Assembly (NCBI GenBank): GCA_003153955.1
Contig: PMCB01000026.1
Coordinates: 2,414-9,396, forward strand
Direction of reading: 5' to 3'
Length of the DNA stretch: 6,983 bases
Source of the DNA: Dehalococcoidia bacterium
GTDB lineage: Bacteria > Chloroflexota > Dehalococcoidia > Dehalococcoidales > Fen-1064
A program made the translations under genes and the position numbers. The notes under the pieces are model-generated. The model was given only the letters and a program-made list of their open reading frames with translations. It was not told where the DNA came from and did not search any database. Positions within the stretch are counted from its first letter, which is position 1; each line of letters begins with the position of its first letter. Shown in pieces: positions 1-5,403 of this stretch.

Positions 1-19
1 GGGAAAAACGGAGAAACCG

Positions 20-862
20 GTGGCGAAAACAAACATTGAGGAAAAACTTTCCCGACTGAAACAGATTTTGCAAGATATGGGGTCGGTTCTGGTTGCTTAT
101 TCCGGCGGCGTGGACAGCACTTTCCTGGCGGTAACTGCGCATGAAGTGCTTGGGAAAAATACGCTGGCAGTGTTCGCCGCTTCGCCGGTCGAGCCGCCGG
201 CGGCAAAAGAAGAAGCAGCGTCTTTAGCCCAAAATAGCGGGCTGCGGTTCCAAATAATTGACAGTAACGAAATGTCCAATCCCGATTTTGTCGCTAACCC
301 TCCCGAACGCTGCTATTATTGCAAACGTGAATTATTTTCGGAATTAAAGCCCATCGCGAAAGCGGAAGGGTTGAAATGGATTGCTGACGGAACCAACGCC
401 GATGACCTTAGTGATTTCCGGCCGGGCCGAAAAGCTTCGGCGGAAGCCGGCATCCGCAGCCCGCTGCTGGAAGCAGGATTGACAAAAGCGGAAATCCGCC
501 AACTTTCTCACGCGAAGAGTTTACCCACCTGGGACCGCCCGGCCTCGCCGTGTCTGGCGTCACGTATCCCTTACGGCACCCCGGTTACCGCCGAAACGCT
601 GAATAAAATCGCGCGGGGAGAACAATACCTTCACAGTTTAGGTATACGCGAACTTCGGCTGCGGCATCACGGAGATATCGCCCGCATCGAACTGGACCCG
701 GAGGATATGGCGAAAATCATTACCCCGGAAATCCGGCAAGATATCGTGACTCATCTCAAGGCTTTAGGCTATAAATATGTAGCTCTCGACTTAACGGGCT
801 ACCGCATCGGCAGTTTGAATGAAGTACTGAATCTCGCCGTTCGTGAGGGGCAAAATGGCTAA
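20..862 (+). CDS. larE: LarE, ATP-dependent sulfur transferase of nickel-pincer cofactor synthesis
   Basis: LarE activates the carboxylates of pyridinium-3,5-dicarboxylate mononucleotide by adenylylation and replaces oxygen with sulfur, giving the bis-thiocarboxylate that LarC then loads with nickel; it is cytosolic. The 280-residue product has the PP-loop SGGVDST at residues 28-34 for ATP binding, then RCYYCK (Cys98, Cys101), and PCLASRIPYG with Cys178, the position of the sacrificial cysteine in Lactobacillus plantarum LarE. These are its only three cysteines. Such a three-cysteine set is known from the Fe-S cluster form of LarE (Thermotoga maritima), so I infer a cluster-using enzyme rather than a single-turnover one. 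The length is normal for the family. The GTG start is chosen because GGAG at 10-13 lies 6 nt upstream and the N-terminus matches the usual LarE length; the reading frame stays open to the window edge. The end overlaps larC by 8 bp. Confidence 0.93.
   Translation: MAKTNIEEKLSRLKQILQDMGSVLVAYSGGVDSTFLAVTAHEVLGKNTLAVFAASPVEPPAAKEEAASLAQNSGLRFQIIDSNEMSNPDFVANPPERCYYCKRELFSELKPIAKAEGLKWIADGTNADDLSDFRPGRKASAEAGIRSPLLEAGLTKAEIRQLSHAKSLPTWDRPASPCLASRIPYGTPVTAETLNKIARGEQYLHSLGIRELRLRHHGDIARIELDPEDMAKIITPEIRQDIVTHLKALGYKYVALDLTGYRIGSLNEVLNLAVREGQNG
845..850 (+). promoter_or_regulatory. Ribosome binding site that fixes the larC start
   Basis: GAGGGG lies 4 nt before the ATG at 855 and inside the last codons of larE. 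It sits downstream of the in-frame GTG at 843, so it can only serve the ATG. This argues that the four extra N-terminal codons of the longer reading frame are not translated. Confidence 0.6.
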
Positions 863-2090
863 AATCGCCTATTTCGACTGCTTTTCAGGCGCCAGCGGCG
901 ATATGATTATCGGTTCCCTGCTGGATGCCGGGCTGGACCTGGAAGTTTTGCGAAAAGGTCTCGCCGGATTGGATTTCCACGGCTATAAACTTACGGCGGA
1001 AAAAGTCGTACGTTCCGGCATCACTGCCACCAAATTCGATGTGGTTATGGATGAAGAAGAGCACGAACACCATCACGAAACATCCCATCACCATCACCGC
1101 GGACTAACTGAAATCCTGAATATCATTAATACCGGCCAGATTCCGGATAATGTCAAAATAAAAAGCAGTGAAATCTTCCGCAAATTGGGCACTATAGAAG
1201 CCGGTATTCACGGTGTGCCGCTGGAAGAAGTGCATTTCCATGAACTTGGGGCCATCGATACCATTGTCGACATCGTGGGGACGGTATTGGCGCTGGAAAC
1301 GCTGAAAATCGAAAAGGTTTATTCCTCCCCCTTAGCCGTCGGCAACGGCACTGTTAAAACAGCCCACGGTGTTCTGCCGGTTCCCGCCCCTGCGACGCTG
1401 CAAATACTGGCCGATGCCGGAGTGCCGATCGTCAATGCCCCCCCCTCGGAGAATCCCCCCGGGGAATTACTCACCCCAACGGGCGCAGTCTTGATCACAT
1501 CTTTCGCCAAAGGTTATCAGCAGCCGAATATCAAAGTAGAAAAAACAGGTTATGGCGCCGGCAATAAACAATTCCTGACATGGCCGAATGTAGTTCGGGT
1601 CTGGATTGGCGAAGAAACGACCGGCGTCAGTGATGACGGGCTGGTTTTGCTGGAAACGAACATCGACGATATGAACCCCCAGATTTACGGCTATTTGATG
1701 GAAAAACTTTTTGCCGAAAAAGCCGCCGATGTCTGGTTCACCCCGATTCAGATGAAAAAGAACCGCCCGGCAATTATGTTGAGTGTCCTCGCGCCGGCCG
1801 CCCTGGAAACAAAACTGACAGAAATCATCATGCGGGAAACTTCGACATTGGGAATCCGCTCACGCCCGGTTTCGCGCCACATGGCGCAGCGGGAAATCAT
1901 CGAATTTGATTCCAGTCTGGGGCGCGCCAAAGCGAAAATCAAGCGCTTCGGGAAGGATATAATCGCGGTATCCCCGGAATACGACGACTGCCGCCGCCTG
2001 GCGCTGGAACACAACCTGCCGCTGAGTGAAGTTTCGCGCATCGTGGAAAGCGAAGCCCGCCGCTACCTGAACGAACACAACCGGCCGTAA
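855..2090 (+). CDS. larC: LarC, nickel insertion enzyme (nickel-pincer cofactor cyclometallase)
   Basis: LarC is the CTP-dependent enzyme that inserts Ni into the bis-thiocarboxylate pyridinium nucleotide, completing the nickel-pincer cofactor used by LarA-type racemases and epimerases. The 411-residue product starts MAKIAYFDCFSGASGDM, typical of the family. It carries VHFHELGAIDTIVDI (residues 126-140), ELLTPTGAVL (204-213), and the C-terminal-domain block ETNIDDMNPQIYGY (267-280) with RETSTLGIRSRP (327-338). A His-rich insert at residues 70-81 holds 8 His and probably binds or stores Ni; such inserts are common in LarC. In L. plantarum the protein is split into larC1 and larC2 joined by a programmed frameshift, while here it is one frame. 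ATG at 855 is preferred over an in-frame GTG at 843 because GAGGGG (845-850) is a ribosome binding site 4 nt before it. The ATG sits inside the 8-bp overlap ATGGCTAA with larE, implying translational coupling. Confidence 0.93.
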   Translation: MAKIAYFDCFSGASGDMIIGSLLDAGLDLEVLRKGLAGLDFHGYKLTAEKVVRSGITATKFDVVMDEEEHEHHHETSHHHHRGLTEILNIINTGQIPDNVKIKSSEIFRKLGTIEAGIHGVPLEEVHFHELGAIDTIVDIVGTVLALETLKIEKVYSSPLAVGNGTVKTAHGVLPVPAPATLQILADAGVPIVNAPPSENPPGELLTPTGAVLITSFAKGYQQPNIKVEKTGYGAGNKQFLTWPNVVRVWIGEETTGVSDDGLVLLETNIDDMNPQIYGYLMEKLFAEKAADVWFTPIQMKKNRPAIMLSVLAPAALETKLTEIIMRETSTLGIRSRPVSRHMAQREIIEFDSSLGRAKAKIKRFGKDIIAVSPEYDDCRRLALEHNLPLSEVSRIVESEARRYLNEHNRP

Positions 2091-2111
2091 AATTCGGCAT
2101 CGCCCCGTTAA

Positions 2112-2141
2112 TTGACACAGGTTTTTCGTGTCTTGTATAAT
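2112..2141 (+). promoter_or_regulatory. Consensus sigma-70-type promoter of the first Fur gene
   Basis: TTGACA (2112-2117) and TATAAT (2136-2141) are perfect hexamers separated by 18 bp. They lie 22 bp after the larC stop. A start about 6-8 nt after the -10 would fall near 2147-2149, so the mRNA leader before ATG 2162 would be only about 13-15 nt. The operator-like element begins right at the 3' end of the -10, so a bound repressor would block RNA polymerase. This is a promoter expected to be strong when not repressed. Confidence 0.8.
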
Positions 2142-2160
2142 TGCAACCGGGTGCATTTAC
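2142..2160 (+). promoter_or_regulatory. Putative Fur-family (Nur-like) operator over the -10/+1 of the first Fur gene
   Basis: TGCAACCGGGTGCATTTAC is identical at 18 of 19 positions to the element in front of cbiM (2604-2622). Its core TGCAACCGGGTGCA is an imperfect palindrome with 6 of 7 pairs matching. It abuts the -10 and covers the expected transcription start, the position typical of a repressor site, so it probably mediates autoregulation. The half-site TGCAA with inverted TTGCA resembles, from memory, the nickel-responsive Nur box of Streptomyces, though the spacing here is 4 rather than 5. That resemblance is inference. Confidence 0.6.
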
Positions 2161-2161
2161 G

Positions 2162-2575
2162 ATGAGCTGTCTGGCAACTTTAAAAGAGAACGGATTCAAA
2201 ATTACTCCCCAGCGCAAGCTGATCGCGGATTTTTTTCACGATGCGGAGTCCCATCTGACTGCGGAAGAAATAATCGCGCATGTCCATGAAAAGATGCCCG
2301 GCGTGAATAAGTCCACTATTTACCGCAACCTGGACATTTTTGAACATCTGGGATGTGTGCTGAAAAGCGAATCCGGCGACCGTGTTATTTACCACCACAC
2401 GGAAGAAGGGCACCACCATCACCTGGTTTGTGTAAAATGCGGGAAAAGCATGGATTGCGACGAAATGCTTTTCCGTCCGGTAGAGAAAACACTGCGCGAC
2501 AAGTATAATTTTCGAGTTGATTTCAAGCATCAGGTCATTAGCGGCCTCTGCGAAAATTGCTATAAACAGCCCTGA
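2162..2575 (+). CDS. Fur-family metal-dependent repressor, copy 1 (candidate nickel regulator)
   Basis: This 137-residue protein has the Fur layout. An N-terminal winged helix contains GFKITPQR (residues 11-18) and the recognition region NKSTIYRNLDIFEHLG (49-64). A dimerisation/metal domain follows with GHHHHLVCVKCGK (83-95) and a C-terminal CENC (130-133). The two CxxC pairs are those that bind structural Zn in the family. The metal sensed cannot be read reliably from sequence. Position directly before a Ni/Co importer, with the same operator in front of both, points to nickel. ATG 2162 is used because an in-frame TTG at 2141 overlaps the -10 hexamer and would precede the transcription start. 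No clear ribosome binding site precedes the ATG. The gene is followed after 65 bp by cbiM with no convincing terminator, so partial co-transcription is possible. Confidence 0.85.
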   Translation: MSCLATLKENGFKITPQRKLIADFFHDAESHLTAEEIIAHVHEKMPGVNKSTIYRNLDIFEHLGCVLKSESGDRVIYHHTEEGHHHHLVCVKCGKSMDCDEMLFRPVEKTLRDKYNFRVDFKHQVISGLCENCYKQP

Positions 2576-2601
2576 GTTTCAGCCATTTTTTTTAATAATG
2601 T

Positions 2602-2619
2602 AATGCAACCGGTTGCATT
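2602..2619 (+). promoter_or_regulatory. Perfect 18-bp palindromic operator upstream of the Ni/Co importer operon
   Basis: AATGCAACCGGTTGCATT is a perfect inverted repeat centred between 2610 and 2611. Together with flanking bases to 2622 it repeats the element at the first Fur promoter (18 of 19 bases over 2604-2622). It lies 21 bp before the GTG of cbiM. The flanks TGTAA (2599-2603) and TTACA (2619-2623) form an outer inverted pair, off by one base from the inner centre. A -10-like TGTAAT (2599-2604) overlaps its left edge, but I see no good -35, so the exact promoter is uncertain. I infer that a local Fur-type regulator binds here and represses import when metal is plentiful. Confidence 0.65.
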
Positions 2620-2640
2620 TACATAAAGGAATATTTAATC

Positions 2641-3672
2641 GTGCATATCCCCGACGGTTATCTCAGTCCAACCACATGCGGCGTGATGTATGCGGCAGCT
2701 GTCCCCTTCTGGGCGGTGGCCGTGAACCGCGTGCGTAAAACGCTGACCGCCCGCACCGTGCCGGTGCTGGCGCTATTTTCGGCCTTCTCTTTTGTACTGA
2801 TGATGTTCAACATTCCGGTTCCCGGAGGCACGACTGCCCACGCGGTTGGCGCCACCCTGCTGGCGATCGTGCTGGGCCCATGGCCGGCCGTGCTGGGGAT
2901 TTCGACAGCATTGGGGATTCAGGCATTGTTTTTCGGCGACGGCGGCCTGCTGACGCTCGGCGCGAACTGCTTCAACATGGCCATCGTCATGCCGCTCGTG
3001 GGCTATTTCATTTACAAAGTAATTTCCAGTAATTCCGATGCGCTTTCGCCCCGCCGCACAATCGGGGCAGTCATCGGCAGTTATGTGGGTATTATCGCCG
3101 CGGCCGCCTGCGCCGGAGTTGAACTGGGTATCCAACCGGCATTATTTCACACCGCCGGCGGTGCTCCGCTTTACGCGCCATACGCTATCGGTGTCGCATT
3201 ACCGACCATATTATTCGCCCATTTGGTAATCGCCGGTCCGGTCGAAGCCGTGGTGACAGGCAGCATCATCGTTTATTTGCAAAAGACTCATTCCAGCCTC
3301 ATCAAGGCAGATGCACCGAGAAAGAAAGAAGGGAAACTCTGGCTGGCATGGGGCGCGCTGGGATTAGTTGCACTGGCAACGCCGATTGGACTGCTGGCAT
3401 CCGGCACCGCCTGGGGAGAATGGGGAGTGTCGGAACTGAAAACAATGGGGCTGGGTTCCATTCCGCAGGGATTGCAGAAACTCACCGGCTGGTGGCCGGC
3501 GCCGATGCCGGATTACGGACTGCCGCGCATGGCCGCGGTCATCGGGTATATCCTTTCGGCGTTTGTCGGCATTATTTTAATTGTTACGTTAACCTGGCTG
3601 CTCGGTCGCCGGCTTTATAGTAAAAATGCATCGAAACAAGAGGAAACGGTTAATGAGGAATCTTCAGATTGA
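2641..3672 (+). CDS. cbiM: CbiM/NikMN-like substrate-binding membrane subunit of ECF nickel/cobalt importer
   Basis: This is the S-component of an energy-coupling-factor ABC importer in the inner membrane; it binds Ni2+ or Co2+ and works without a periplasmic binding protein. The mature N-terminus MHIPDGYLSP is the family hallmark: the amino group, His2 and a second His form the metal site, and His67 (GGTTAHAVG) sits exactly where NikM places it. Several hydrophobic segments fill residues about 15-215. A C-terminal part (about 230-325) has GEWGVSELKTMG and PAPMPDYGLP followed by a last membrane helix (about 298-320), equivalent to the fused CbiN/NikN-like domain; the total of 343 residues fits a fusion. 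GTG at 2641 is chosen because the His2 position requires it; AAAGGA (2625-2630) is the ribosome binding site. Nickel is preferred over cobalt only because of the Lar neighbours. The same role is called LarMN in Lactobacillus. Confidence 0.9.
   Translation: MHIPDGYLSPTTCGVMYAAAVPFWAVAVNRVRKTLTARTVPVLALFSAFSFVLMMFNIPVPGGTTAHAVGATLLAIVLGPWPAVLGISTALGIQALFFGDGGLLTLGANCFNMAIVMPLVGYFIYKVISSNSDALSPRRTIGAVIGSYVGIIAAAACAGVELGIQPALFHTAGGAPLYAPYAIGVALPTILFAHLVIAGPVEAVVTGSIIVYLQKTHSSLIKADAPRKKEGKLWLAWGALGLVALATPIGLLASGTAWGEWGVSELKTMGLGSIPQGLQKLTGWWPAPMPDYGLPRMAAVIGYILSAFVGIILIVTLTWLLGRRLYSKNASKQEETVNEESSD
3655..3660 (+). promoter_or_regulatory. Ribosome binding site supporting the TTG start of cbiQ
   Basis: GAGGAA ends 8 nt before TTG 3669, inside the last codons of cbiM. 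It supports a rare TTG start that overlaps the cbiM stop as TTGA (3669-3672). Confidence 0.5.
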
Positions 3673-4487
3673 AGGGTGACGACTTTCTCACTAAAAGTAT
3701 CTCCGGTTTCAGCCGCGTTCTGGAATCTGTTGTGACCACTGAGGATATCAGCCACGCACCCGGATTGCTGCAGAGTTTAGACCCGCGGGTGAAATTGGTT
3801 TCTTTTCTAGTTTTCATCGTCGGGGTAAGTCTGGTACACAGCCTGCCCGTCCTCGGCGGGATATTTGTATTAATAATACTGTTGAGTTTAGCCTCAAAAA
3901 TATCTCCCGGTTTCTTCCTGAAGCGGGTCCTGATTTTTGTCCCGGTATTTACGCTGGTGATCGCGATTCCGGCGCTTTTTCTAACTCACGGTCAGCCGCT
4001 GGTGCACATCTTGGGTAAAATCGTTATTACCAGGCAAGGGGCGCTTTCGGCCGGTTTCTTATTACTCCGTGTCACCAATTCACTCTCTTTAGGAGTGCTG
4101 CTGGTTTTAACCACACCCTGGGCAAATGTGCTGGCAGCTTTGCGCTGGGCGCGGATGCCGGCACTTATCGTAGATATCCTCGGGATGACCTACCGCTACA
4201 TGTTCCTGCTGCTGCATTCCGCCAACGCAATGTTTCTGGCCCGCAGGAGCCGCGTCATCGGCAGCTTTTCCGGCAGTGAAAACCGGCGCTGGCTGGGCCG
4301 GGCGCTGGCAACCACCATGGTGAAATCACAGAAATTAAGCGAGGATGTTTATCTGGCGATGCTGGCGCGCGGCTATCAAGGCGAAGTCCGTGTTTTACGG
4401 GGTTTCCGTTTACAGCGCCGGGATTTTCTCTGGATTGCCTTTTCCTTATTCGCAATAATAATCTTATTTTGGGTGAGCCGCTTATGA
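3669..4487 (+). CDS. cbiQ: CbiQ/NikQ-like transmembrane coupling subunit (EcfT) of the importer
   Basis: EcfT/CbiQ proteins span the membrane and transmit ATP hydrolysis from the ATPase to the substrate-binding subunit. The 272-residue product has hydrophobic segments at about residues 42-76, 86-106, 125-149 and 252-270. Its cytoplasmic coupling region carries the two Ala-Arg signatures of the family: FLARRSR (189-195) and MLARGYQGE (231-239). LDPRVKL (37-43) near the start is also typical. The best start is TTG 3669, which overlaps the cbiM stop by 4 bp and has GAGGAA at 8 nt; no ATG or GTG lies near the family N-terminus in this frame, the next being GTG 3732. The end overlaps the ATPase gene by 4 bp (ATGA), so the three transporter genes should be translated together in fixed ratio. 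In L. plantarum the corresponding subunit is fused with the ATPase (LarQO); here the two are separate. Confidence 0.88.
   Translation: MKGDDFLTKSISGFSRVLESVVTTEDISHAPGLLQSLDPRVKLVSFLVFIVGVSLVHSLPVLGGIFVLIILLSLASKISPGFFLKRVLIFVPVFTLVIAIPALFLTHGQPLVHILGKIVITRQGALSAGFLLLRVTNSLSLGVLLVLTTPWANVLAALRWARMPALIVDILGMTYRYMFLLLHSANAMFLARRSRVIGSFSGSENRRWLGRALATTMVKSQKLSEDVYLAMLARGYQGEVRVLRGFRLQRRDFLWIAFSLFAIIILFWVSRL
4471..4477 (+). promoter_or_regulatory. Ribosome binding site that fixes the cbiO start
   Basis: GGGTGAG lies 6 nt before ATG 4484 and overlaps the alternative in-frame TTG at 4469, which it could not serve. It supports the ATG in the ATGA overlap with the cbiQ stop. Confidence 0.55.
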
Positions 4488-5314
4488 ATGAATTGAATAA
4501 CGTGAATATCTTCGAGGTGAAAAACCTGGATTATGATTATCCGGGGAATATCCCCGCTTTAAAACAGGTCAGTTTTACGGTCAAGCCCGGTGAAGTAGTG
4601 GCGCTGGTGGGCGCTAACGGCTCCGGCAAAAGCACCCTGCTTAAACTGATGGACGGTCTCATTTTCCGTAAAGCCGGCGAACTGCGGACATTCGGCAAGC
4701 CGCTTTCGGAAGAAGTACTAAAAGACAAAGTCTTTACCGGCGAATTCCGCCGCAAAGTCGGCATGGTTTTTCAGGACCCCGACGTCCAGCTTTTTTCCCC
4801 GACCGTCTGGGACGAAGTGACCTTCGGGCCGCTGCAACTGGGGATTTCCAAAGAGGAAGTTACCGCCCGGGGGCAGGCGGCGCTGGAATTAATGGGAATC
4901 GTGCACCTCCGGCAGCGCCCTCCTTATCTGCTTTCCGGCGGCGAGAAAAAGAAGGTCTCGCTGGCCTCGGTGCTTTCACTGCAGCCCCAGGTGCTGCTCC
5001 TCGATGAGCCGACCACCGGGTTGGACCCTTCCAGCCAGGGGCATCTGATTGATTTCTTATTACAGTGGGCAAAAGATGACAAATGCCTTATTTTCAGTAC
5101 ACAGGATCTGGATATCGTGGAGGAAATTGCCACCCGCGTTATCGTCATGGGCAAGGAACACAATGTCATGGCAGACGGCCAGCCGGAAGATTTTCTGTTT
5201 AACCCCGATTTCCTGGTTAAAACCAATCTGGTGCATGAGCATTCTCACCGGCACAAACAACTGGTGCACTCCCATCAGCACCTGCATGAGCACCATCATG
5301 AAACTGAGAGCTGA
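4484..5314 (+). CDS. cbiO: CbiO/NikO-like ATPase of ECF nickel/cobalt importer, with His-rich tail
   Basis: This is the cytoplasmic ATP-binding subunit (276 residues) that powers the importer. Walker A is GANGSGKST (43-51), the Q-loop is FQDPDVQLFSPTVWDEVTFG (96-115) with the extended form typical of ECF ATPases, the ABC signature is LSGGE (150-154), and Walker B is LLLDEP (171-176). The switch (H-loop) position is odd: family members have STHD, while this protein has STQD with Gln207 (codon CAG at 5102-5104). The C-terminal tail has 11 His between residues 251 and 272, mostly alternating, suggesting a metal-chelating or sensing tail. ATG 4484 is preferred over in-frame TTG 4469. The start overlaps cbiQ as ATGA. 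No clear terminator follows; the gap to the next start is 89 bp. Confidence 0.9.
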   Translation: MNELNNVNIFEVKNLDYDYPGNIPALKQVSFTVKPGEVVALVGANGSGKSTLLKLMDGLIFRKAGELRTFGKPLSEEVLKDKVFTGEFRRKVGMVFQDPDVQLFSPTVWDEVTFGPLQLGISKEEVTARGQAALELMGIVHLRQRPPYLLSGGEKKKVSLASVLSLQPQVLLLDEPTTGLDPSSQGHLIDFLLQWAKDDKCLIFSTQDLDIVEEIATRVIVMGKEHNVMADGQPEDFLFNPDFLVKTNLVHEHSHRHKQLVHSHQHLHEHHHETES

Positions 5315-5356
5315 ACGCTGCCTGTTGATTACGTAAATATTGCGACTAATTCCAAC

Positions 5357-5371
5357 TGCAACATTTGGCAT
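5357..5371 (+). promoter_or_regulatory. Degenerate third copy of the operator at the second Fur promoter
   Basis: TGCAACATTTGGCAT matches the cbiM operator core TGCAACCGGTTGCAT at 11 of 15 positions, with a complete left half (TGCAAC). It overlaps the -35 hexamer (5365-5370). A chance match is possible, because the right half is partly formed by the promoter hexamer itself. If real, the second regulator is under the same control as the first and the importer. Confidence 0.35.
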
Positions 5372-5394
5372 CGGCATTCCACGTCTGTTACAAT
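5365..5394 (+). promoter_or_regulatory. Sigma-70-type promoter of the second Fur gene
   Basis: TTGGCA (5365-5370) and TACAAT (5389-5394) are separated by 18 bp, with TG at 5386-5387 just upstream of the -10. Transcription would start near 5400-5402, only 2-4 nt before ATG 5404. The mRNA would therefore be leaderless or nearly so. The site lies in the 89-bp gap after cbiO, so the gene has its own promoter besides any read-through. Confidence 0.65.
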
Positions 5395-5403
5395 GGCATT
5401 GAC

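Noticed and set aside
1..39. Possible 3' end of an upstream gene in frame 1, ending at TGA 37-39 and overlapping larE by 20 bp.
   Set aside because: Only 12 codons are visible (GKNGETGGENKH), with no recognisable motif. It could be the tail of larB but cannot be supported.
2091..2161. Nickel or cobalamin riboswitch in the gaps before the Fur gene or the importer.
   Set aside because: The gaps (71 bp before the first Fur gene, 65 bp before cbiM) are too short for a cobalamin or NiCo riboswitch and are already explained by promoter and operator elements.
2572..2593. Small hairpin CTGA-GTT-TCAG followed by T8, as a terminator after the first Fur gene.
   Set aside because: The stem has only 4 bp with moderate GC, and three bases (CCA) separate it from the T run. 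It is too weak to call a terminator.
5329..5336. TTACGTAA palindrome after cbiO as a Zur- or Fur-type site.
   Set aside because: It is only 8 bp, lacks similarity to the shared TGCAA element and lies upstream of the promoter. Chance is likely.
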